DNA of 64,000 bases from Pholis gunnellus (taxonomy: Eukaryota; Chordata; Actinopteri; Perciformes; Pholidae). The translations under genes and the position numbers were made by a program. Below, in pieces: positions 12,371 to 24,150 of the stretch (the stretch's first letter is position 1; each line of letters begins with the position of its first letter). The stretch covers positions 11,031,906 to 11,095,905 of the forward strand of contig OU342819.1 of assembly GCA_910591455.2 (NCBI GenBank). The letters run 5' to 3'. Below the pieces are notes generated by a model. That model was not told where the DNA came from, made no database searches, and saw only the letters and a program-made list of their open reading frames with translations.

Positions 12371-14484
12371 TCGCCGGATAGGAATTATTATTAGCCCCCC
12401 ACCACCGCTCGTTTGTGCCGAGCCTTATCGCTCACTTGTTTTCTCTCCCCTCCTCGCTCTTGTTTTTCATTCTGTCATTCCTCCATGCAGTTTGGCCAGT
12501 GGGTTGAATCTGCAGTCATCTCTGTGTGCGCGTGCTACGTATGGTAATAACTGAAGTGATGTTTTCTCAAATTTTTCTTTCATATTATTTCTGTTTGCTT
12601 CTGTTTTTCTTTTACATCCGTCTCGTTTGCTGCTTTCCGTGTTTGTCGTTTTTCTTCAGTGTAACCTTGTTTCACCTCAGCCCGTCACTCATTAATCTAT
12701 ACGGCATACGGGCTGATTTAGCTTATCGGGGTTCAGGAAGGTTTTTTTTTTTAGATAGGTGGCTTCTTAAATAATCTAGAAATAGAAGAACAAGATTATA
12801 GCTGTGCAAATTATTTGTGTCGGGTTAAAATCATGTGTTTTGAACACACATCCTTTGTTGTTGTGGCCCAGTTTGCGTGTAAATACTAATTTTCATGTTC
12901 AAATCAAATATTTCTTTTTGAATAACCCCCAATCAGACTGTACTCCTCAACCTTTTTAAAGCTCTCCAAGCTCTCCAGTGTTGATTAGAAAGTTTGCTGC
13001 TAATGAGTTCTCTTGATAAAGAATAACTGGCATTGTTCAATACTCTGAGTGGCCCTAATGAAACTCCAGCTGATGAAGATTGTAATCGTGCGAGCGCCAC
13101 ATAATGAACAAGCGCTCCAAATTCCCATTTTCAAGTTGAATGCCACTCCTCTGGAAGGCTTCAATTTGTTTGACAATTAACCAATAGAAATTAAAAAAGA
13201 AAAGGAAAAAATAGGCCATTTTGTTTGGAAAGTTTAACTTGCAGGAGAGCAGTGGAGGTTGATTGCATATTGAATAGATTAAAATACTGCGGTCAGTCAC
13301 TCAATACTTGGTTTCTGAAATGTGATACTGTGCATTTTTCTAAAATCTTGGATGTGGCTCCAGTTTTACTCCAAAACATGTTTCCACTTGATCTCTTTAC
13401 GTCAAGAGAAAACCTGAAACTAATCAATGATTCGGTCTTTTGAAGGCATGTGATGTGCTAGCACACGTTCCTTAAAATAAACTACACAATCTCCAAATAA
13501 GTTGTCTCTCTAATTGTGGATGGATTTTTGGAAAACTGTCTGCTAAACCCAACATGTAGTGTGTGTAAAGCTACTGTAGCTTTCTAATGCACCATAACTA
13601 ACAACATGTTGTGTTCTTTCTGTCTTTATGAAAATATATAATACAACATTCATGCCATTATACATTCTGCAATCTCTTAAAGCAGCTGAGAGCGTTTGTG
13701 TCGTTGGTGTTAGAACACCTCCTGCGGAGACCTGGTTTCCTTTTTAAAGAGTCTGAAACCATTTCCACACAAATGCAGGTCAATTTGAAAACGTTTGTTT
13801 GTCTGTTTTGGCCCTCCGTCAGCAATAAGCTCCACCGCTGTAAACAAAGCTTGCAAAAGAAAAAGCTCTTCAGTGTGAAATAGCTTTAAAATCCCCATAT
13901 TGTCATATATAATGTTTGATATAATAGATTGAGGTCTCAATGCAGCAATTCAAATGACAGAATAGTCAGGATTTGTTAGCAGTCGTCTTATCACTGAAAC
14001 AGACAGATGATCCGGTTCATACAGTGTTTTCCTATTTTACCTGTAATAAAGTGGAGCAGCGTTAAAAATGAATTTGAGCATTTTTACATCTTCCGATTTT
14101 CACTTTAATGGCTAAAATAAAAGTGTGATGATTAACAGTCCTATAATTACATTTGTCTTCAAAAGCACATTTACAAGTTACAGTTCAAACATTTAGTTTG
14201 AACTTTTTCCAAAAAAACGCTAGCCAACGATGTATTCTTACACACAAAGTCAGACAAATTCAGATGAGATTATTTAAATGAAAAGAAAGACAATGGGGAC
14301 TTGGCAAGTATAGACGTAACGACGCCGAAAGATAAGCACAATAATTACAGAACCCTGCCAACTCGTTCAAACAAAGTAGAGCTGCTCCTGTGCATAAAGA
14401 CAGACGAGGGATCAGCCAGAAAGATGTATAAATAGTTCTACAGAAGAACGCCGCATCTTAAAACCTTCTCTCGTTCCTTCTCAG

Positions 14485-14592
14485 GATGCATTCCTGGTCA
14501 TCGCTGCAATCCTGCTCTTTGTCCTCTGTGTCTACGCCTTCTTCTACCTCAACCTGAGTACCGAGATTGACCTGGACGTGGACGTGGATTAA
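14485..14592 (+). CDS. triqk: triqk, terminal coding exon with membrane segment and stop
   Basis: After the CTTCTCAG acceptor the frame continues in phase 0 for 35 codons and a TAA. Residues 2-24 of this exon are strongly hydrophobic (starting AFLVIAAILLF and containing YAFFYLNL), which is the single C-terminal membrane-spanning helix of TRIQK. The last 11 residues form an acidic tail ending DVDVD. I recall the same layout (YAFFYL motif, then a short Asp-rich tail) in the human protein of about 86 residues. The three exons seen here encode about 74 residues, so only the N-terminus is missing. The topology suggests an ER tail-anchored protein with a basic cytosolic part. Confidence 0.92.
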   Translation, partial: DAFLVIAAILLFVLCVYAFFYLNLSTEIDLDVDVD

Positions 14593-16300
14593 GGAGAGGC
14601 GGACCGTATGCCAAACGACGTCTCGTCTCCTCACATCGTACACGAGGACGGAACGCAGTCTGTCATCTTTTTTTTTACACACTTTTGGTGCCTCGGTGAC
14701 GATGAACTGCCTCTTCGGGATAAATGGGACAGTCCATCAAATAACTCAAAGTTTCTATTGAAGATCTACTTTCCCTTTTTATTTTCTGCATAAACTATAT
14801 CATTGTGCTACGGTTTTACATGTGAGTTCCTTCTATTCGTTCCCTGACCCCAGATCTGAGGGAGTAGCTTTGATTCTCTTTCCCTGAAAAAGTCAGTGAC
14901 CTCGTGCTTTGTGGCAGTTGTATAACATTCTGCTGCAAAATCTACATACAGCAGAAAAAATGAGCCGCTTTAAAAAAAAACCAAAAGAAAGAAAGAAGAA
15001 TTCCTCTCTACAGTCGAGACTGAGCCTCCGTTAATCACATTCTGCGGAGTCACGTCCCTCTGTTTTCTCCACTAATAGAAAAATGTAAATCTCCCGCTGA
15101 ACTTCTCGACGCATCCAGACAAACACTTGCCTCACATTCCAGTGCACAAACCTCTCCTCTTGGATATCTGGAGATCACAAAGTGTGAGATTAGAATCCAC
15201 AAAGCCCTCGCCCTGATTGAATGTGTGTGCAGAATACAGAACAACACATTCTACCTGCGGCACGGAGACACACATCCACAGGATTAGCAGTGCAAATATC
15301 ATCCTGTTCTTTAATTTGAATGGAAATTGCAGAGACGAGTGACGACTGAAGAGCGCCGGTGTGTTTCTCTTAAGGAACACCTTGATTATTTTTCCGTCTC
15401 GTCAAATGTAGGATGTGATGTCTCTGTATGAATATGAAGGTTTGTCAAAGCCTCTTTATCCCGACTCTTCTTGCACTACTACTGCACGGTTCAAGGACTG
15501 ACCTTCCATTTACAATTTCAGTCGAAGTTCTTCCGCTATTTGAGGGATTCTTTGTTCAGAAAGAGTCGGTGGCTTTTGTTTCGTACATTTCTTTTTTTTT
15601 TTTATGTTATCACTTTCCATTCCTTTCTAATACTGTCCTCCAAAAGGCAACTGCTGCTTTTAATATTAGTGTAGCGCATAGAAGGCCAATACCAAATACA
15701 CAAGAGACCTTGTGACTTCTTTCATTTCATGTTTTTCTTTTTTTTTTTTCTCTTTTTAAAAACAAGTCTTGTGTCAGAGCCTGGCTGTGTTCTGTGGCTT
15801 AGATGAAATGTGAGACTGATTTTGAGCTTTCAGTTTCGTCTCTTTTCTCCCATGACCTCCCGACCTCTAGTAAAAGACTACTTTTACGAGAAACCATTAT
15901 GATAAGCATGCACTCGTACCCTCAACCAATGACTTTTATCTGGCTTTGGTACTGCAAGACCCCCCTCCTCCACCGCTGTGGGTCACTCACATGTGTAACA
16001 ATAGATAGGCAGACCTGAGAGACCTTCATATGTGACACCGGTTATCTAAAAGGTCACCATCACCAGCTACAAGAGCCCGGACATCCGCACAAAGGAGAGG
16101 ATCTATTTATTCAGACCCGCGCTTTGGAAGATGAGATCACCAAAGTATTGTTATTGAATTGGTTTGTATGGTATATAAAACATGATTCAGTTACAGGATA
16201 TTGTGTGATATATTATAATTTATCTTTTTGTTAAATTGCTCTAAAAATCTAAATCATGTATCTCTTTGTAAGGAAATAAAAGAGAATTGAAGGACAGTTT
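14593..16300 (+). other. triqk 3' untranslated region (inferred)
   Basis: About 1.7 kb of AT-rich sequence from the triqk stop codon to the first good AATAAA signal in sense orientation (16,275-16,280). There are T-rich runs near 15,590-15,604 and 15,738-15,750 and no splice sites that would suggest a further exon. The end is inferred from the signal. A second AATAAA at 16,630-16,635 could give a longer form. Confidence 0.6.
16275..16280 (+). promoter_or_regulatory. Poly(A) signal AATAAA, probable triqk 3' end
   Basis: Canonical AATAAA, followed 30-45 bases downstream by a GT/T-rich stretch (GATTGTTTGTATG), the usual arrangement of a cleavage and polyadenylation site. Confidence 0.55.
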
Positions 16301-17566
16301 CAGTTTCTATGATTGTTTGTATGACTTTTATTAAATGAATCAATGCAGACAGGAACGGTGTCATGAGCGTGAACGGACAGCAATATCACATTTTTTTTTT
16401 TAAGGCCCATTTATTTTGCAAAGTTATTACCGTAATTGCAAATATTAAATTGTATAAAGTAAGTGTTGCATTTAAACACAATCTTAGCCGAACAGGCAGT
16501 GCGTACTTTATACAACACCTTGACATTATCTTAACTACCTGTAATGTTTTATACTTCTCTAACCATGAAGGTTTATATTTAGCTGTTAAAAGAAGGTGTA
16601 GTCGTTACTTTGAGTCTTAAAAGTTAATGAATAAAAAAAAATCCAATCGTCGATTTACGTTTATGGGGTATGAACTTGCCATTATTTCTCTTAGATCTCA
16701 TCAATTCTAAGCTATAAACAACAGTGCTCTATCAGTAATGGGTTATTAAATTGTATTGACTGTAGTAATGTCTTCATCGGCCTACATGTCGCGGCCTTTC
16801 CGCAATAAGCGCAAGGCTGCTTGTGTGTGTCAACAAGTGTGACCGCGACGATGTTGACGCAGGATTCCCTCACAGAGACGCCGGCAGTAGATTGGAGCTC
16901 TGCACCGCAGAGCGAATCCACACCAATGACAAAAGGAACACGGGTGTGACGTTGGCACTCATCATGTGACATACCTCTACTAATTGACGGCGTTTCACTG
17001 ACTTCTGCTCACAGCAAGTCAAACGCGGGAAGTTAATCAGGCAGCAGCGTCGCGTGAGCGTTCGGCATGACCTTAGCCGCGTTCCAGAGGAGTTGAACGC
17101 GCTGAAGCTTTACCCGCCGTCCTGAGACAAATGAGCTAGACGCCACGCGCCCGACTCCCACTCATTAGTCATGTGAGGTGTGTCACCAAGAGTAATTACA
17201 CTTCGCCCCAAACTTGCATATGCAACACCACACACACACACGCAATACGTAATGTCGCTGCACTTTCCCACACTTAAGCCAGTGGGGGAACGTTCTCATA
17301 CATGTATGGATGTTTACCGAGACATGAATCATAATTATGACTGCTGGTGAACTCCACACTGCACATTTGGAGCATGCAAGGTTTGGCTCTCATGGTATTT
17401 GCTTTAGGCATAAACAAACTTGTGCATTTTGTCACATTTCCTGTTCGCACCATGACGTCATGTGAACACAAATGCACGGTGACCTCAGCTTATCTTCTGT
17501 TTAGTTTCTAGGATGCCGTTTACTTCTGTTTTTGTGCCATTTGTGTGTGTGTGTGTGTGTGCGTGG

Positions 17567-17611
<45 letters not shown>
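17567..17611. repeat. (GA)n microsatellite next to (GT)n
   Basis: GA run immediately after a GT run at 17,542-17,562. The two together form a compound microsatellite. Confidence 0.95.
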
Positions 17612-17612
<1 letters not shown>

Positions 17613-17788
17613 ATACAGAGGGGCTTGTGCAGCTGCCTTTCTCTTGTTCATCTATGTGTGTGTGTGTATTTTCAGTATTCAGCACAGCGCCTTTGGCCAT
17701 GCTCCAATGGAGCGCTCAGTCTCTGACGGACCGGTGAGGAGTGAGGAGGGTCAGTCCCGCCAGGAGCTCATTTAGTCCCTATCTCTAT

Positions 17789-17830
17789 CACACACACACA
17801 CACACGCACACACACACACACACACACACA
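17789..17830. repeat. (CA)n microsatellite with one G interruption
   Basis: CA run broken once by CG. An imperfect CTCTCTCGTT-type pyrimidine repeat follows at about 17,862-17,946. Confidence 0.95.
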
Positions 17831-17861
17831 ACTCTACTAGTCACTCTGACAGGCAGACTCA

Positions 17862-17946
17862 TCGCTCCCGCTCTCGTTCTCTCTCTCGCTTTCTCTCTCG
17901 TTCTCTCTCGTTCTCTCTCTCGCTTTCTCTCTCGTTCTCTCTCACT
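17862..17946. repeat. Imperfect CT-rich tandem repeat (CTCTCTCGTT-like unit)
   Basis: Pyrimidine-only tract apart from periodic G, in which TCTCTCTCGTT and TCTCTCGCTT units alternate. It yields Arg/Glu- or Leu/Ser-rich spurious frames. Confidence 0.9.
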
Positions 17947-18896
17947 CACACGCGCGCGCACGTGCACAGAAACACACACTGCTGCGCTCCCATTAGGGAG
18001 ATATAGTGAGAAGACAGGACTGATGATGCGTGTCACACAGTACTACTGCTAGTCTCACACATCATGTCTCCTCCCTCTGTCTCTCTCCCCACCTTCCCTC
18101 TTTTTTTTTTTTTCCTTCTCCATCTTGTTGACTTGCTGCCTTTCTTTCACAGCTTCTGCAGTTCTACTTAGAAACTGAAACATGTAGATTCATATCACGT
18201 AAGTAACTTTGGTGCGTACATCCAGCGTCACACAGCCATGATCACAGAAGACGTATAAGCTTAAATTTCTCTTTTGACTCTGTGACGTGTTGCGTGTTTG
18301 AAAATCTGTAACTCATCTAATCACTTTATTATTCTCAATGCAGAGAGTGATGTAGAATATTGTTGTGTAGTATAACAATGTGGCTGTCAGTCTGCAAATG
18401 ATCTCCCTACCGCATTACCAAAATGCAGGTATCTGCCGACTTCCATGTGAAAAACAAACATGACGATGTCAACTCTGGACTGGACAAGTCACACTTTGGT
18501 GTTTAATTCTCTGCCGACCTCTGTTGCCTGTGTGTCTGATATGAATGCATTATCAGGATTGCGCTGTGCGGTGGATTAGAAACTCCCCAGTGCTTTGTGA
18601 GGTGTGTGGTAATGCCAGACTTAGCGGATTCCGCTGCGAATCACATCCTCCCATCGCCTTCTTAATCCCTGATGCGCTGCCTAATGACACAGAGAACGTA
18701 AAACTCAGCGGGAGAGCAGAGAGGAAGGCAGAGGGGAAAGTGACAGGAAAGTTTGCGAAGACTCAAAAGTAGTTTGAGGTCGGATAGAAAAGTAGGACTT
18801 AACGCTGACTGACACCAAAGTCATTGCTGATCTTTCTCTATGGTGTTACAATATTTGGGATTTGAAGGAAATGTGCAAGTGCAAGGCTTTGGCTTT

Positions 18897-18898
<2 letters not shown>

Positions 18899-18937
<39 letters not shown>
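18899..18937. repeat. (GT)n microsatellite
   Basis: About 39 bp of uninterrupted GT. Confidence 0.96.
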
Positions 18938-18938
<1 letters not shown>

Positions 18939-21900
18939 ACAACTGCTGCATCCATAATTGTGTGCCATGAGCGGATAGGGCAGGTGCTCAACAGGTGTGC
19001 TCTCTGATACCAGTCCCTCTCCATTTGCCTGTCTGTCCCTCCATGTTTGCACACACTCATTGTGTTCTTCATAGAGGAACACCTGGGCTCTGCTGTACCT
19101 GGGCTTGTTGCCCAGTCATCTGTCTAACCACACACACACACACACACACACCTACACACACACAGAGGAACACACTGGAACACAGCCAGTTCCTGTTACA
19201 GGCTAAAGCAGGAAGCAGCAGCTGACATCCTATCCTTCAGTTCCCAGGAGACTCAACCCACTGAGTAAACCATCCAAGTTGGACCCACTTGAGACTGGCT
19301 CACCTGAAAATTGGGCCTCTTGTACACAACAGTTAAATGGGAAAAGGAGCGCATGGAGGACTCATTTAGTGCATTAAGCTAGTATCTGGTACTTCTGTTG
19401 GGTTCTGTGATTGCTTTGGGCATCCATTTGTTTTGCCTTTCAAGTGTGGTTTATCATGTCAACAGAAGCTGCAGTATGCATCTCAGATGTCTAAGCTAAA
19501 TTCCAGTGAATAGGCTTTGGTGGCAGTTGTCAAACTCGGCCATGGCTTGTCTGTTTAGATCAGCGTACCTTTCCAGGCAAGAGAGACTCCTATATTTTAA
19601 ATGAGCAAAGAACATGGGCAACCCAATGGTTTACTAAATCTATTGTGTTTGAGTGTCTTTAAATTGTCTCAGATGATGAAAGAATTACACGCAAAATTTG
19701 TACAATATTTGACACCGGGTTTTAATCAATACCCCCCCCCCACCCTTTAGTGTGTAGGAGACAAAGACAAAGAGAGGCGAGCAGAGTTGCTGTGTTTCTC
19801 TCAATGGTCTGCGTGGCCATGCACTAGTGAGCGTGGGATTACCTGAGGGAATAACACAAACAGGTTGTCTCCAGTTCTGTTGGTTTGTTGTTGGTTTTTC
19901 CCTGAAATAAGGCGATCTCAGCTCCCCCTCCTCTCGCTGTGAGTCACTGTTCCAGAGAGTAAGCGAGCACCGATGGGTGCATTCCAGTAGCTTAGCGGCT
20001 CACTTGCTTGTTTGTCAACCATCAGGCTCTCCAATCACTACCTCGTTTGAACATAGAAAGTTCAGCAATGTCATCGTTCAATCACATAGTTATCAGAGCA
20101 AGCTGTGGTCACGATATTAATTTATCGTCACCTTTTATAAAGTTGCTATGGCTAATGTGTTAGCCTCTGTTTTGGTCTCCACCAACTCCTGAGTGTAATA
20201 TCTGGCTATGCAGCTGCTAAGTGATCTACTGTGTCACCATCTAGTCACGAACTGTGTCTGTCTGTCCTTTAGTGCTGAGCAGATATCGCACTGAAGCTGT
20301 ATCGGAGCTTATTCACTGACAACTGCTGCTGGAAACGCGGATGTTTAGAGTGGTGAGACGGAACCAAATCAATGAAGTCGTGGGCCACAAAACCAAAACA
20401 ACGAGCTGAGGGACGCAATAGGACTCTATAGAGCTCAATGGAAGCTGTAGAGTTCGGTCAAAATGACTAGAAGTGATTATTTTTCGCATTACACATAGTC
20501 ATCTGATTAGTGCATTTGATGAACAATTAGCCATTCTCCTATCCTCACGTTTTACAGGCACGGAGTTGACCTGGGCAGGATACCAAGCCCCATAGGAACA
20601 ACACATTAGTTACATTAGCAGCGTAACCCACATCATTAGCGGTGACATTTTAACGGGCTGAAGCAGCAGTCACTGTGTTTTGGCAACAGTGACAATGGCA
20701 GATGATACATGGTTCCAAGAAGATGGTGGCTATCAATCTTTCTGTTCACCTCTCTATCTTGTTCACTTGTTTCCCTCTCTGTGGGTGGAACAAACCCGAA
20801 GCAGATATCACATGACACAGGGGTAACGAGCCAGAACGCAGTCTCTGTGTTTTCGGGCGAACATGTGCTCACGAGCTGTACTGTAGCAAGTCGTGTGTCT
20901 GTGTCTTTCATTTGGGTTTGTGATTGTGTCAAGGTCTACCTGCTCATTTATTATGTTTCTATTCTTCACCTGAGCGAGCACTCTCTGCGGTTTTCCTTTT
21001 TCGGGGATGTTGTGAGGGGTCATTCAGAGATCACGTGTCACACTTTGCTCTTTGATTTAGAAGAGTCAGAGCCACAGGTCTCGTTCCCCCCCCCGGAGGC
21101 AAAAGGAGAACAGGCACCCACACACACACACACACATGCTCTTGTCTTTCTCCCTTTTCCTGTCTGTGTCCCACAATTGCACACACTGTCCTCTCTATTT
21201 GCACACCACCGGCCACTCTCTCTCTTCCTTGTCCCCTTAAGCCAGAGGTCACGAGGGGTCAGGGCAGATATCATTCAGTCAGAGGGGCATTAAAGGAAGA
21301 AAGAGGGCCATTCTGTCCTCTTCTTTCATTTTCTTCATCTCTGCACCCCTGTCATTCTAGATATGGTAGTGAGACAACGAGCAATGGTTAGTTTCCAAAG
21401 ATGTTTTCATGGGAACCATACGCTGGATGTGTTGTGGCTGTTTTGTCCTTCCGTGACACTTGTTTATACATTTTATGTTTTTTTTGTGTACTATCATTAT
21501 GGTTTGTGAATGGATCTTTTGTTTTAACCCCAGTATCTTTGTTGTGTAGATGTTGGAGAAAGGAACAAGTTACACATTGTTGTACTTGTAACCACTATCG
21601 GTCAGTCCATCACTTTGGTTGGGGTTTGGGTTATACAGCCTGTACATTGGCTATTTGGAGTTTAATAAACACAAATGGTTTAGTGGGCAAATTTGCATAA
21701 ATGACACAAGGCAAAACTTTGGCTTTGTGTTAACACACATTTGGTCTCGATAAACTGATTTTGAAATGCTTTCCTGTAACACATTTTCCTGACTTCTTTT
21801 CATCTCAAAATAACGCTCACTATTATTCAAAACACTACTCTACTTAGGTCCAATTGAATTTTCTGTGGGACAGAAAACAGCCATTGAAAGCATCGTTCTG

Positions 21901-23919
21901 TGTTTAGCACATTGTAAGAACTTGTTATGTTGATTTGTGATTTTTTTTAAGCATTGTAGTGATGCTTTAAACGGCAAAAGAGAAACATCACACCAGCTTC
22001 AGCAGAGCAACAACAATGATTATGGCATGAAGAGTTCATTTTCATCCTTCAGAGATTGTAAATACTGAATTATTGCGTCACCTGACAGGCGGCTGTCCGG
22101 GCTGCCTGCACACACAGTGGCGTGTCGAGTGACATGGCAGTTTACACAGGTGTTCACTCTCCAAAGCAGAACACAAACTTCCTGTGATATTTGCATTTGG
22201 CTTCTAAATAGACCTCCTACCTTTCTGAAGGACGACTCTAACGCCACAGTGGGTTTGTGTCTTTCAATGGAATACACATCAGAAGGCACTATGTGAGTGT
22301 GTTTTGTGTATATGCACGGTTGCGTATGTCTGTACCAGACCTGTTTTTAATGACGAGATTAGATAATACACATCTGTTTATTTTTCATTATTTACACAGA
22401 CACACTTTCTGCTGTCCGCTGTGCAGATCCTGTGTTTGCCTTCACACTGTCCATCTTCTGCTGCAGAAGACCCACATGACGTCACCACAGAATTACTGAT
22501 CACGTTCACATTCTGTATGTTTGGATGTTTCTTTTTATGGTTGTTAAAACTACAATATGCAAACTACATCATGACTCCCTCACTCTCAGTTTGGTTAGCT
22601 TCCGAAAACTTCACTCATTTTAATTTTCTTTCTATCAAGAATAACGCAGCTAGCTTCCCTAACAAACCCATAAAAAAAGACCAAGAATGTTCCTGAATCT
22701 CAATGTGAGTTTCTGTTAAGGACAAATAATGTACTTTACATAAATATTAGTTCTTCCCAAAAGTGGTAATAATTGTTTGTATCTGACAGCATCTGTGGAA
22801 AGTTACAGTCCGCTGCAAATCACATCTGCCTTAATTTTCAGATTGGAAGCATATTTTTGCAGCAGCCAGTGGTTTCCATTATTTAAATATGGCATGAGAA
22901 AGGAAACTTCCTTGAGCAAAGCAGTGAATATATCTCTTTTTATTGATGTTGTCAAACCACGAAATACAAAGAATAAAAAACAATTTCAGATGACAATGAG
23001 CAAACACGAATGTCATTAAAAAGGAAAGTGTGGGTTTGACAGCTCCTTGAATTTAATTATTTTTTGACAGTTGTTATTGTTGTCATACTTTTGTGATATT
23101 TTTTTTATTGCACAGTGGCTTTAATGCATCACTATCTAAACAGTAGGATTTCAATGACAAAAACAAACGGAACAAAACAACAAAAGGTTTCGGGTGAATC
23201 CAAATCCAAATATTTTCAATACAGATTTCATTTACAAATGCAACATGCTGTACTGCACAAACAAAAACAAGAATATAGACATTTACAAAGGGAATATTAT
23301 CTTTAGTTTATTGTCTTTTAAGCTCTAGCTAGTTCTGTAAAGATACATAATACCCATTGAATATATTGTCAGAAAACACTTAATAACAAAGGAGATCATG
23401 GCAAGCTCATACAGCAATACTTCATTTGGTACATTATCCAAATATTAACTACTGTCCCTATGACATCACGTCAAAAGTGCTCATTGCAGCTTAGCAGGCA
23501 CCAGCTTACAGCTTGTTTTCATTGTCTTAAATCATTGTCCAAGCGAACACTGACCGGTGTTTACAGATGTGTGTACCTCAGCAAACTCCCATCACCTTAA
23601 CGACGCATAAGCTGTAGATGAAGAACGGCCTTCCTCATACCTTGTCCTCGTCATCACCTTGACCAGAGAGAAATAAAGAATGAAGAGGCCCCCTCAAATC
23701 ATTTCCAGGTGCTGACTCGGCGCATCCTGTGACTTACATCGGAAGCTTGTGGTATATGGTCTGTTGCTGCTTCAGTCAGAGTTTCTCAGGTCATCTTCCC
23801 TTCCTCTGTTCTGTCCCTCTAACCCTGCTACACGTACACACTGTTTACCATCATATTCCCTCTCCTTCCCAGGCTGACCCCACCCCCACACCCCTCAGTC
23901 ATAACACTTACTGCCCCTA

Positions 23920-23922
<3 letters not shown>

Positions 23923-23953
<31 letters not shown>
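23923..23953. repeat. (CA)n microsatellite
   Basis: About 31 bp of uninterrupted CA in a C-rich region. Confidence 0.95.
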
Positions 23954-23957
<4 letters not shown>

Positions 23958-24121
23958 CCCTGACCCAACCTCTCCTCCCTCAACCATAGATAGTGTAAAA
24001 TGGGGGGTGAGCCAGACGGATACCAGGCCTCAACACAAGCCAGTACCAGGGTAATTCAGGGAGCATCCTTCTACATACTTGCCCCCTGACTCACCCACTA
24101 GCCTGGGGTGAGATCATCCAG

Positions 24122-24150
24122 CCCCCCCCCGCCCCCCCCCCCCCCCCCCC
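24122..24150. repeat. Poly-C run with a single G
   Basis: Nine C, one G, nineteen C. This is one of several long C runs on the plus strand of the window. Confidence 0.9.

Larger units (their letters stand above)
8290..14484 (+). other. triqk last intron
   Basis: This 6.2-kb intron starts with GTGAGA and ends with TCGTTCCTTCTCAG. Contents seen: a GA-rich patch at about 8,690-8,760, two CA microsatellites at 11,299-11,320 and 11,351-11,418, a 13-base poly-G at 11,857-11,869 and a 28-base poly-C at 12,343-12,370. The repeat-free segments at about 12,060-12,290 and 12,960-13,200 have the look of conserved non-coding sequence. Long open frames at 11,215-11,733 run through CA repeats and are not credible as genes. 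Confidence 0.8.
16301..24150. other. Gene-poor interval downstream of triqk, first part
   Basis: No convincing exon seen on either strand. Contents: a CpG-rich patch at about 16,780-17,180; a cluster of simple repeats at 17,542-17,950 (GT, GA, CA and CT-rich); GT at 18,899-18,937; CA at 19,130-19,150, 21,120-21,137 and 23,923-23,953; and C-runs at 19,731-19,740 and 24,122-24,150. The sequence at about 20,320-20,480 (CCAAAACAACGAGCTGAGG, then CTCTATAGAGCTCAATGGA) may be a fragment of a common fish repeat, but I could not define its ends. Confidence 0.7.

Noticed and set aside
20709..21293. 194-codon open frame on the plus strand with a hydrophobic, signal-peptide-like start
   Set aside because: The frame crosses a C run and a CA microsatellite (Thr-His repeat), has no recognisable domain, and its composition matches surrounding non-coding DNA.
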